Assembly (NCBI GenBank): GCA_023259675.1
Contig: JALRGT010000001.1
Coordinates: 209,656-273,655 of the forward strand
Length of the DNA stretch: 64,000 bases
Origin: Flavobacterium sp.
GTDB taxonomy: Bacteria; Bacteroidota; Bacteroidia; Flavobacteriales; Flavobacteriaceae
Direction: 5' to 3'
In this document: positions 1 through 7,715 of the stretch, piece after piece
Layout: the number at the start of each line of letters is the position of its first letter
Numbering within the stretch: the first letter of the stretch is position 1
Notes under the pieces: model-generated
What the model saw: the letters and a program-made list of their open reading frames with translations, nothing else
The model's database searches: none
What the model was told of the DNA's origin: nothing
Made by a program: the position numbers and the translations under genes

Positions 1-744
1 ATTCATGAATTCTACTTCATCATATAAAGAATAGCCAATAAATCCATCTGCGAAAAGGGAACAAATCATGGTATTTGCTGGTGAAAATTCGGTTAAATTA
101 AGATGGGCAGACAGTAATTCCGTATGCACGATATCTACCCTGCCTTTGTTCTTACTGGCACACAACAAACCACTTCCGGTACGGATAGCAGGAAAGGCTC
201 CATAACAGCCCATATGATAGGAATGCGTAACTTGTACATCATGCCAGTCTCTTTCGACTACCGCTTCTTGGGCGACACTTGGCGAAGAATATCCCGAGCA
301 AGTCACGTGAATTAAGTTTTCTGGACGCGTTTTTGTTTTTAAATAAAATTCATCAAACACATAGCCCATTTTTCTTTTAAACCAATCCATCCTAACTTCT
401 ATTTTAGGACCAAATGCACGTTTAGACTTTACTTCAAAACCATTAGGAAAATGATATTCAGACGGGGAAGTTACATTCATTATATTATCAATAAATCCCT
501 CTACCCCTTCAAAAATGATAACCTGTCTTTTATTTATACTTTCTGATGAAACCGAATATTTATCGACATGATCTGATATATACTCAAAACTCACTTCCTC
601 CAGATTATCATCTCGTGACGCTTCAAATTTTGGTAAATTTTGAAAATGATAATATAAATATTTAATGTACTGGTTAAGTTTTTTTTGGTCTATTAATTTC
701 CCAACGTGTACGGGATGAAAATTGGAAATAATTACACTTTTCAT
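1..744 (-). CDS. Type III PKS / KAS III-like ketosynthase (partial, C-terminus outside window)
   Basis: The reading frame opens with ATG at 744 and runs without a stop to base 1, giving 248 residues of a longer protein. The sequence around residue 180 (HSYHMGCYGAFPAIR) has the nucleophile-Cys context of thiolase-fold condensing enzymes, closest in look to chalcone-synthase or type III PKS and KAS III-like enzymes. An upstream HVTCSGYSSPS motif also fits this fold. Such enzymes condense acyl-CoA or acyl-ACP with malonyl units, for example to make alkylresorcinols or pyrones. The His and Asn of the catalytic triad would lie in the missing part. A -7 box (TACGTTTG) lies about 70 bases upstream. 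Product and partners cannot be named because the neighbouring genes are outside the window. Family assignment is fairly sure; substrate is unknown. Confidence 0.75.
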   Translation of the reverse strand, partial: MKSVIISNFHPVHVGKLIDQKKLNQYIKYLYYHFQNLPKFEASRDDNLEEVSFEYISDHVDKYSVSSESINKRQVIIFEGVEGFIDNIMNVTSPSEYHFPNGFEVKSKRAFGPKIEVRMDWFKRKMGYVFDEFYLKTKTRPENLIHVTCSGYSSPSVAQEAVVERDWHDVQVTHSYHMGCYGAFPAIRTGSGLLCASKNKGRVDIVHTELLSAHLNLTEFSPANTMICSLFADGFIGYSLYDEVEFMN

Positions 745-1166
745 TAATTTAAAGATTTAATTGTACTTTAATATAAATTTAATCCATATTTCCTTTATAA
801 TAAATACCCAATACCCAAACGTATTTTACAAATTTACAACTTATTGATATTCAGCTTTTTGTAAATTATATTTTTTTGTTAAAATATTAAAAACTAGTTA
901 GTTGTAAGAATGATTTTATGAAGCCTTAATGGTTGATTATCAACAAAGTAGGAATAAAAATACATAACTAAACGATACTTAATCACAAGGTATTAACGCC
1001 ATAAATTCAGTTAACATAAAAAAGCGTACAAAAAATGTATTTTATTCATATTCATACATGACAATCGAACTAAATAGCCCTGAAGTAAATTGCATACAAA
1101 ATGTTGTGCTCCCAAATAAAATGATGTAATTTGTAACAATATCCTTTTGAGATGGACTAATGCTTT
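745..1166. other. Intergenic region between divergent genes
   Basis: About 420 bases, AT-rich, with no open frame that looks coding and no tRNA-like fold. It must hold the divergent promoters of the ketosynthase gene (box at 816-823) and of the ECF sigma gene. Upstream of the latter, TTG at 1104-1106 is followed after 20 bases by TAATTTG at 1127, a box one base short of the consensus. Confidence 0.5.
816..823 (-). promoter_or_regulatory. Putative -7 box for the ketosynthase gene
   Basis: On the minus strand this reads TACGTTTG, a full match to the flavobacterial -7 consensus TAnnTTTG. The best upstream TTG is only about 13 bases away, so the -33 part is weak. It would give a leader of roughly 65 bases. 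Confidence 0.4.
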
Positions 1167-1670
1167 ATGAGTGAAAATTTCGAACATTCTTTTGTCAAAC
1201 AATTACAGGAAAATCAGAATATAATCCACAAGATTTGTAGGCTATATACCGATGGTGAAGACGCTCATAAAGATTTATTCCAAGAAATTACAATTCAATT
1301 ATGGAAAGCTTATCCGAAATTTAGGGGAGATAGTAAATTTTCTACTTGGGCTTACCGAGTTGCCCTGAATACTGCCATAACTTTATACCGAAAAACAAAG
1401 CGAAGTATCACCACCATAACTTATGAAGACCGGCAACATTTAATCAAAAATGTAGATTATAATTATGAAGAGGAAGAACAAATAAAGGTTTTGTACCAAG
1501 CCGTTTATCAACTGAATGATATCGAAAAAGCGTTGGTATATATGTATCTCGAAGACAAAGAATATCGTGAAATCGCGGAAACATTAGGTATTAGCGAAGT
1601 CAATGCCCGAGTTAAAATGAACCGAATAAAAAATAAATTAAAAAAAATATTAAATCCTAAAGGAATATGA
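1167..1670 (+). CDS. ECF-family RNA polymerase sigma factor
   Basis: This 167-residue protein has the two-domain plan of extracytoplasmic-function sigma factors. Sigma region 2 covers about residues 20-85, with the characteristic FRGDSKFSTWAYRVALN segment that binds core polymerase and the -10 element. Region 4 covers about 110-163, with a helix-turn-helix around YREIAETLGISEVNARVKMNRIKNK (split by eye into two helices). It is translationally coupled to the next gene through an ATGA overlap, and that partner is a membrane protein that could act as its anti-sigma factor. Autoregulation is likely for this class but not shown here. The target regulon cannot be read from the sequence. Confidence 0.92.
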   Translation: MSENFEHSFVKQLQENQNIIHKICRLYTDGEDAHKDLFQEITIQLWKAYPKFRGDSKFSTWAYRVALNTAITLYRKTKRSITTITYEDRQHLIKNVDYNYEEEEQIKVLYQAVYQLNDIEKALVYMYLEDKEYREIAETLGISEVNARVKMNRIKNKLKKILNPKGI

Positions 1671-2299
1671 AAGAGCTGGATTTATTAAAAAAAGATTGGG
1701 AGAAGAATAAAAATTCTTTTACTCCAATATCTGAAAAGGAAATTTACAAAATGATCCATAAAAAATCATCTTCAATCGTGAAGTGGATTTTGATTATCAG
1801 TATTTTAGAAGTAATTCTTTGGACTCTAATTAATGTAATTTTTAACTCCGACGAATATTTTAAAACACTAAATAATTCTGAACTAACATCCTATTTTAAG
1901 GAGATTACTATTTTTAATTACATCATAATATTACTGTTCATCTTTTTATTCTACAGAAATTATGTACGTATTTCAACGATTGTTTCTACTAAACAATTAA
2001 TGATAGACATCTTAAAAACACGCAAAACTGTAAAATATTATGTTGGGTATAACTTGATTATGATTGCAATTAGTTTGATTATTGGTTTTATAATTGCTTT
2101 TACATACAATCCGGAAATAACTATTTTAAAAGAAAAAATAGATACCAATACTAAAACAATGGTGATTACTTATGGTATATTATTTTTGACCGCAGTTGGA
2201 ATTTTAGGATTTTTCTGGGGCTTTTACAGAATTATCTATGGAACACTACTTAAAAGATTGCATTTAAACTATAACGAATTAAAAAAAATAGATTCCTAG
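1667..2299 (+). CDS. Four-helix membrane protein, putative anti-sigma partner
   Basis: The 210-residue protein starts at the ATG that overlaps the stop of the ECF sigma gene by four bases. A soluble N-terminus of about 35 charged residues precedes about four hydrophobic segments (near 38-60, 78-95, 122-146 and 165-188), and the C-terminus is again basic. A short cytoplasmic head plus membrane anchor, encoded directly after an ECF sigma factor, is the usual arrangement of an anti-sigma factor, but I see no zinc-binding HxxxCxxC anti-sigma motif. Homologues in flavobacteria are often misnamed beta-carotene monooxygenase; nothing here supports that activity. The role as sigma regulator is inferred from position only. 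Confidence 0.7.
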   Translation: MKELDLLKKDWEKNKNSFTPISEKEIYKMIHKKSSSIVKWILIISILEVILWTLINVIFNSDEYFKTLNNSELTSYFKEITIFNYIIILLFIFLFYRNYVRISTIVSTKQLMIDILKTRKTVKYYVGYNLIMIAISLIIGFIIAFTYNPEITILKEKIDTNTKTMVITYGILFLTAVGILGFFWGFYRIIYGTLLKRLHLNYNELKKIDS

Positions 2300-2311
2300 A
2301 GTTCGTTTTGA

Positions 2312-3115
2312 CTACCACTCTCTTAATTGATTTAATTTTTCCTGTTCCTCCAGTTCTTCTACCGGAATCACTTTTAAAAAGGAAGGATGCTGCTCAATGG
2401 CGAATTGTACTTTTTCGACAATTTCTTCGATGGTATCATTATCATAATCTATATCTAATGGCTCTTTGATAATAAACGATTGTAAAATACCTTTCTTTTT
2501 CATTCGAAAGCCTCTTTTATCAAATGAACGTCTGAAACCATCAATTACAATTGGCACCACAATTGGTCGATGTTGCTTTATAATATGTGCTGTTCCCTTG
2601 CGAACCGGCTTAAAAGACTTCGTCGTTCCCTGAGGAAAAGTGATAACCCAACCGTCTTTTAGCGCTATTTTAATATTTTCGGTGTCATTAGGGTTTACTT
2701 CTCGTTTTTCGACAACATCGACACCTTTAGAGCGCCAAGTTCTCTCGACCGTAATAGCGCCTACATAGGAAAGAATTCTGGGCAATAAACCTGCTCTCAT
2801 TGTTTCCTTGGCAGCTACATAATAGATATTCATTTTGGGTTGCCAGAGATACCCAATATTTTTAATGGAATCTACTCTACCGCTTAAACTGGCATTAAAA
2901 ACATGGAACATGGCCACAACATCGGCAAAATAAGTCTGATGATTGGAAATGAAAAGTACATTGGTATCGGGTAAATTTTTAATAATTTCTGAACCTTCAA
3001 TTTGTAATTCGTTGAATCCCCTGTATCTTCTATGGGTTATTGCCCCGAAAATACGAATCAACCATTTTTTTATAAATAGAATGTGTCCAAAAGGATTTCG
3101 CTTAAATAACCCCAT
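2312..3115 (-). CDS. Lysophospholipid acyltransferase family protein (PlsC-like)
   Basis: The 267-residue protein resembles 1-acyl-glycerol-3-phosphate acyltransferases, which add the second fatty acid to phosphatidic acid at the inner membrane. The first catalytic block reads SNHQTYFADV (His59, Asp65) and the second FPQGTTKSF (residues 160-168). Both differ from the textbook HX4D and FPEGTR motifs: there are five residues between His and Asp, and Gln replaces Glu. The spacing and surrounding sequence otherwise fit the fold. It could act on another acyl acceptor, such as an aminolipid. It stands alone and ends 13 bases from the convergent membrane-protein gene. Confidence 0.82.
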   Translation of the reverse strand: MGLFKRNPFGHILFIKKWLIRIFGAITHRRYRGFNELQIEGSEIIKNLPDTNVLFISNHQTYFADVVAMFHVFNASLSGRVDSIKNIGYLWQPKMNIYYVAAKETMRAGLLPRILSYVGAITVERTWRSKGVDVVEKREVNPNDTENIKIALKDGWVITFPQGTTKSFKPVRKGTAHIIKQHRPIVVPIVIDGFRRSFDKRGFRMKKKGILQSFIIKEPLDIDYDNDTIEEIVEKVQFAIEQHPSFLKVIPVEELEEQEKLNQLREW

Positions 3116-3215
3116 AATTTGACGTAGTTTTCAATTGTTTGCCTGCGAATTTACAAAATATTTATGGGTTGAAAACGATGCTTTCCAGAGCAATGCTTTC
3201 TATTTTATCCCAAAA

Positions 3216-3869
3216 CTATTTCGAATTAAATACTTCTTTTAAAACCTCTTTTAACTCACTCAACATCATTGCCGTAGCTCCCCAAACGATGTGCCCTTCA
3301 ATTTCAAAAGCTGGAACTTTTATGTTATTAGCATACGAAGTGTTTATTTGAACTTGCTTTAAAATTTCTTCACTCAAAAAATCAGTTAACGGCAATTCAA
3401 TTATTTGAGCCACTTCACTTGGATCGGGAACAAAACAAACCTCATCTTTACAAATTCCCAAAAAAGGATAAACCATAAAATTACTTGGGGGAATAAACAT
3501 TGGGGTAAAAGGCTTTATAATTTCCATTTTATCGGGAGAAACACCTATTTCTTCGTGTGTCTCCCGTAATGCAGTGACAGAAAAAATCTTGTCTTCGGTT
3601 TCAAATTTCCCTCCAGGGAATGCGATTTGACCTGAATGCACACCTTCATAAGAATTTCGTAAAATAAGGACTAAATGCGTTACTCCTTTTTTGGGATAAA
3701 ACAACATCATGACTGCCGCCTCCCGAGACTTTTCATTTCCGGTTATCCCTTTCTTTAACAATTCTATTCTCTCTATCGGAGCCATTTTAGCATGTGCCTC
3801 AACAGCCGGAAGCTTTGCAAAAATTAATTGGGGAACAAATTCGATAAAATCTTGAAAATTCATATTCAA
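3216..3869 (-). CDS. Nudix hydrolase, CoA pyrophosphatase type
   Basis: This 217-residue protein carries a Nudix box at about residues 86-110 (GGKFETED ... TALRETHEEIGV) with the REXXEE metal-binding core. Just before it, about residues 66-87, lies the LVLILRNSYEGVHSGQIAFPGG stretch (given here as the family signature), which matches the CoA-binding NuCoA motif of NudL-type enzymes. These hydrolyse coenzyme A or acyl-CoA to 3',5'-ADP and (acyl-)phosphopantetheine. The first two Met codons are two residues apart and both are plausible starts. The promoter of the divergent DUF4268 gene appears to begin inside its 5' end. Confidence 0.9.
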   Translation of the reverse strand: MNMNFQDFIEFVPQLIFAKLPAVEAHAKMAPIERIELLKKGITGNEKSREAAVMMLFYPKKGVTHLVLILRNSYEGVHSGQIAFPGGKFETEDKIFSVTALRETHEEIGVSPDKMEIIKPFTPMFIPPSNFMVYPFLGICKDEVCFVPDPSEVAQIIELPLTDFLSEEILKQVQINTSYANNIKVPAFEIEGHIVWGATAMMLSELKEVLKEVFNSK

Positions 3870-3881
3870 AGTTTATTTTTG
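3852..3881 (+). promoter_or_regulatory. Promoter for the DUF4268 gene
   Basis: TTG at 3852-3854, a 19-base spacer and TATTTTTG at 3874-3881 form a complete flavobacterial -33/-7 pair. The -33 element lies inside the first codons of the divergent Nudix gene. The predicted transcript start is near 3888, giving a leader of about 64 bases. Confidence 0.6.
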
Positions 3882-3951
3882 CATACTATAAATATAGTTC
3901 AGAAAAAAGTATCGCACAAATTTTATAAAAGTCTAATTCAAACCAACTAAA

Positions 3952-4389
3952 ATGTACAGCAAAGAGGAAACTCAAAAATTAAAAAGAGAATTTTGGGTCA
4001 CATTCGCAGAGGAATACCCCCGAAAATGGACTTTGTATGACACAAAAATTAAAGATTTCTCTTTTAAATTCTTTGTAGACAACAAAAAAGCGCAAGTCTT
4101 AATTGATATTGAACATCGAAATGCCGACAAAAGAATTGCCTATTTTGATAAAATTGAAGCTTTAAAAAATATTTTGGAAGAAGAATTCATTAAAGATCTA
4201 GTTTTCGAAAAAGAATATATTTTAGAAAACGGAAAAGCAATTAGCCGCATTTGGGTCGAAAAACAAGGTGTTGGTTTTAGTAATCGAAAAAATTGGGAGG
4301 AGATATTTGATTTCTATAACGAAAAAATGAGTGCCTTAGAATTATTTTATTTGGAATATGATGAATTTATAAAAGATATCGAAATTTAG
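3952..4389 (+). CDS. DUF4268 domain-containing protein
   Basis: A 145-residue soluble protein rich in Lys, Glu and aromatic residues, with no signal peptide or membrane segment. Its whole length resembles the DUF4268 family, a small alpha/beta domain often found alone in Bacteroidota or at the end of endonuclease-like proteins; the IDIEHRNADKRIAYFDKIEAL core is kept (residues about 46-66). No catalytic residue can be named. It has its own predicted promoter (3852-3881) and no close operon partner, because the next gene has its own -7 box. Function unknown. Confidence 0.75.
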   Translation: MYSKEETQKLKREFWVTFAEEYPRKWTLYDTKIKDFSFKFFVDNKKAQVLIDIEHRNADKRIAYFDKIEALKNILEEEFIKDLVFEKEYILENGKAISRIWVEKQGVGFSNRKNWEEIFDFYNEKMSALELFYLEYDEFIKDIEI

Positions 4390-4434
4390 TTTCAAAAAAT
4401 AAATAATTCTATTCTTACAACAAAGAAAAAAATC

Positions 4435-4442
4435 TATATTTG
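4435..4442 (+). promoter_or_regulatory. -7 box of the MORN/DUF3857 operon
   Basis: TATATTTG matches the TAnnTTTG consensus exactly; no good TTG lies at -33. Transcription would start near 4449, which excludes the in-frame TTG at 4440 as start codon and supports ATG 4461. Confidence 0.55.
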
Positions 4443-4460
4443 AAAATCAAATTTTCAAAT
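4438..4460. promoter_or_regulatory. Perfect inverted repeat over the -7 box, operator-like
   Basis: Two 10-base arms (ATTTGAAAAT and its exact complement) separated by CAA sit at 4438-4447 and 4451-4460. They overlap the -7 element and abut the ATG at 4461. The position suits a repressor site or a leader hairpin next to the start codon. It is very AT-rich, so chance cannot be ruled out. Confidence 0.4.
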
Positions 4461-7400
4461 ATGAAAAAAATTATTTTAGTAGTTCTTTTGGTATTTATAT
4501 CAAAATCGTATTCACAAACTGATTATTCCAGCATTTATATTAATGATTCCATAATTAAAAAGGGAGTCTCTCTATATGATTCCAAAAAGTTTGATGAAGC
4601 CATCGTAGAGTACAATAAAATCAGGACTACTGATCCCAAATACCTTCAAGCACAATACGAAAAAGCATTATCTCTTAGCGCATTAGAAAAAAAAGAGGAA
4701 CTTAGAACTTTTTTAGACCATTTGTATCAGACTAGAAAAATGCCTGAGTATCCTGAGTTATATACTCTTTATGGCGTTTATTTTAGTGATAATAAAGAAT
4801 TTGATCTTTCGGAGAAAATTTTTATTGAAGGACAAAAATACTTATCTAATTCTTCTCACTTCTTATATAATTTTGCAATTCTATATATCAGAAAAGGAGA
4901 AACCCAAAAAAGCATTGAGCTACTTGAATATATTATCACCATTAATCCAAATCATGCTTCCTCTCATTACTTGTTAGGATTGATTGCGTTTGAAAACGGA
5001 AACATAACGGAGGGAACGCTGGCATTAATGAGCTATCTTATAATTGATCCTTCAGGACGTTTTGCCGAAAAAGCAGTACTTCAACTTAATGCTAAATATG
5101 GAGAAAACTATTTAACCAAAGGAAAAATGGTTTTCTCAAAATCGGGTGATAATTTTGAAGAAATAGAAACTATTCTAAGAAATCAATTACCATTAAACAA
5201 AGCCTATAAAATAAAATCGAATATAGACGATGTCATTATAAGACAAACCCAAGCTGTTGCCGAATATACCCTTGAACATAAAATAGGAGAAGGTTTTTTT
5301 GAAACCACTTATATTCCTTGGATTAAAGACATGATCCAAAAAAACCAATTCGAAGGGTTCTCCTATTATATGCTATTATCGATGGAGGATAAATTAGGGA
5401 AGAAACTTACTGATCAAAAGAAAAAAATATTCAATTTTAGAGACAATTATTACTCCAAGGAGTTTTGGGATTTTTTCGCAAAACGGAAAACAGATCTTTT
5501 TGGCAAACAGGAAGAAGTTATTATAAGTCTAAAAAATGGGGATCCATATCTTATTGGAAAACTAATTGATGGAAAGTCGGAAGGAAAATATAAATATTTA
5601 GATAAAAACGGAAAACTCATAGGAGAACTAAACTTCTCAAATAATGAATTGGAAGGACTCCAGAAATATTATAACGAAGATGGAAATTTAATTGAAGAAA
5701 AAACATTTAAGAACGGACAATTAGATGGCCCCAAAAAAACCTATTATTCAAATGGAGCCATAAGTTTAATTGAAAACTATAAAGAAAACACATTAGACGG
5801 CATAAGCACTTCTTATTACCCTAATGGCGGAAAACAATGCGAAGTCAATTTCATTAATGGAGAACGTGACGGTAAATTTGTATGTTTTTTTGAAAATGGA
5901 ATTCAAAAAATGAATATTGAATACACCAATGGGAAAAGAAATGGTTCGTACAAAACTCAAAATGAATTAGGCGATTTAATAGAAATATTGAATTATGAAA
6001 ATGATTCCATAAATGGAGATTATTTTGAATATTATAATGGAAAAACGATTAAATATCAAACACAATACATTAAGGGTGAAATTCAAAATAACTATAAAAC
6101 TTTTTATGTGAATTCTACTTTAGAAAGAGAAAACCATTTTACAAATGGTAAAATAATTAGTTCAAACAATTATTTTCCAACTGGTAAAAAATCAAGTGTG
6201 GCAATTTATAATAATAAACAAGAATTAGAAAATTATCGCTATTTTGACAGTAATGAAAATTTATACTATGAAGAAATATACAAATCAGGAGAAATAAAAA
6301 ATGGATTGCAATACTCCATAAATAATCCAAAACCTGTTGAAATCAATTTGACAAAAAGTAATTTTCAAATGAAAAATTTCAACGAAACCATTCTAGTCTC
6401 CGGTGCTTTTGAAAAAGGAAAAAAAACCAATAAATGGTTGTACAATTATACTTCTGGAGCTTTAAAACTTGAAGAAAATTTTACTGATGGAGTGCTAAAT
6501 GGTCTAAGTACCGAATTTGATAAAAATGGCTCTGTAAATAGTATCCGAAATTATTCAAACGACAAAATTAACGGTCGTTATGAAGTATATGAATATGGCA
6601 AATTAATTTCTTTTTATAATTATATAGATGACATTAAAAATGGCCCTTACCAAACATTTTATCCTGATGGGGCTCTCAAAAGTGAAGGTTATTTCATTGA
6701 TAATGATTTAAATTATAATTACAATTCTTATTGGCAAAATGGAAAGATTTCAAGAAAATCAAAATACATTGAAGGCATTGAGACTAGTACTACAACATAC
6801 AATGAAAAGGGGGAAATAGATAATGACATCAATTATAAAAATAAAACAGGTACATTCACCACAAATTTTTATAACAATACTATAACTCAAGTTTCCGAGT
6901 TTGTAAATGGTAAATTAAATGGACCTTTTTTAGAAAAAGACAAGTTAAACACTCCTATAGTTGAAGCAAACTATATAAATGGATATCTAAATAACAATTA
7001 CAAGTATTACAGCCCTTTGGGAACGCTTTATTTGGGAAGTAATTACTATCTAGGCAAAAAAAACGGCAAAACCAAAGTTCATGATTTAGTTGGTAATTTA
7101 AGACTAGAATACAACAACATACTAGGAGTGGCAAATGGTAAAACAATTCAATATTATAACAATAAAGCTAAGCTGTCCGAGTATACAGAAATAAATGACT
7201 CCAAAGAGGGAGACCATTTATATTATAACCAAAAAGGGGAATTAGTGTTAACTATTGGCTATCAAAACAATAGTCCAGTCTATTATATTGCAAAAAATAA
7301 AACGGGGGAATCAACTGGCAAAATCGACATAAAAAACGAAAATGTTTCCATAATTTCTTATTACCCAAATGGAAAAACAGCAATTCAATATAATTTAGTT

Positions 7401-7715
7401 AATGGTGAACTCGACGGTAAATTTGCTATATATAATGATTCTGGAAAAACAGAATATGAAAGTAATTACCGTAATAATTTATTAAATGGAGAACGGATTG
7501 AATTTTATCCAAATGGAAATATCTATAAAAAAGAACATTTTTTGAATAATAATTATGACGGAATCCAAGAATATTTCACAGCGGATGCTAAACCTTGGAT
7601 TTCTTCTGAATATAAAAATGATGAATTGCATGGCATTACATTAATTTATAATGCAGGTAAATTAATATTAACAAAAAAATATAATTCAAATGAATTGGTC
7701 GATATTATTAAATAA
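4461..7715 (+). CDS. Large secreted TPR plus MORN/YwqK-repeat protein
   Basis: I place the start at ATG 4461, giving about 1084 residues that begin with a clean signal peptide (MKKIILVVLLVFISKSYSQ). Residues about 30-210 contain tetratricopeptide-like helical repeats. From about residue 375 to the end there is a very long array of 20-24-residue units of the form xxxNGxxxGxxxxYYxNGxxx, the YwqK/MORN-2 repeat, with aromatic and Asn-Gly positions recurring. Automatic pipelines call such proteins 'toxin-antitoxin YwqK antitoxin', but no toxin is present and the size argues for a structural or binding role in the periplasm or on the outer membrane. Its 3' end overlaps the next gene by 26 bases, so the three genes 4461-11597 form one operon. 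Confidence 0.8.
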   Translation: MKKIILVVLLVFISKSYSQTDYSSIYINDSIIKKGVSLYDSKKFDEAIVEYNKIRTTDPKYLQAQYEKALSLSALEKKEELRTFLDHLYQTRKMPEYPELYTLYGVYFSDNKEFDLSEKIFIEGQKYLSNSSHFLYNFAILYIRKGETQKSIELLEYIITINPNHASSHYLLGLIAFENGNITEGTLALMSYLIIDPSGRFAEKAVLQLNAKYGENYLTKGKMVFSKSGDNFEEIETILRNQLPLNKAYKIKSNIDDVIIRQTQAVAEYTLEHKIGEGFFETTYIPWIKDMIQKNQFEGFSYYMLLSMEDKLGKKLTDQKKKIFNFRDNYYSKEFWDFFAKRKTDLFGKQEEVIISLKNGDPYLIGKLIDGKSEGKYKYLDKNGKLIGELNFSNNELEGLQKYYNEDGNLIEEKTFKNGQLDGPKKTYYSNGAISLIENYKENTLDGISTSYYPNGGKQCEVNFINGERDGKFVCFFENGIQKMNIEYTNGKRNGSYKTQNELGDLIEILNYENDSINGDYFEYYNGKTIKYQTQYIKGEIQNNYKTFYVNSTLERENHFTNGKIISSNNYFPTGKKSSVAIYNNKQELENYRYFDSNENLYYEEIYKSGEIKNGLQYSINNPKPVEINLTKSNFQMKNFNETILVSGAFEKGKKTNKWLYNYTSGALKLEENFTDGVLNGLSTEFDKNGSVNSIRNYSNDKINGRYEVYEYGKLISFYNYIDDIKNGPYQTFYPDGALKSEGYFIDNDLNYNYNSYWQNGKISRKSKYIEGIETSTTTYNEKGEIDNDINYKNKTGTFTTNFYNNTITQVSEFVNGKLNGPFLEKDKLNTPIVEANYINGYLNNNYKYYSPLGTLYLGSNYYLGKKNGKTKVHDLVGNLRLEYNNILGVANGKTIQYYNNKAKLSEYTEINDSKEGDHLYYNQKGELVLTIGYQNNSPVYYIAKNKTGESTGKIDIKNENVSIISYYPNGKTAIQYNLVNGELDGKFAIYNDSGKTEYESNYRNNLLNGERIEFYPNGNIYKKEHFLNNNYDGIQEYFTADAKPWISSEYKNDELHGITLIYNAGKLILTKKYNSNELVDIIK

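Noticed and set aside
124..315. Plus-strand open frame of 63 residues
   Set aside because: It is antisense to the clear ketosynthase frame and has no family-like sequence.
1667..2299. Beta-carotene 15,15'-monooxygenase
   Set aside because: That name is applied to such proteins in databases, but no oxygenase motif or iron ligands are visible.
4440..4460. Upstream TTG start for the MORN protein
   Set aside because: It lies in the predicted -7 box, and the ATG at 4461 begins a clean signal peptide.
5500..7700. Repeat array resembling CRISPR or tandem DNA repeats
   Set aside because: The repetition is at the protein level (about 20-24 residues, diverged), not identical DNA repeats with spacers.
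4461..7715. YwqK 'toxin-antitoxin antitoxin' label for the MORN protein
   Set aside because: No toxin gene is adjacent, the protein is exported and it is far larger than an antitoxin.
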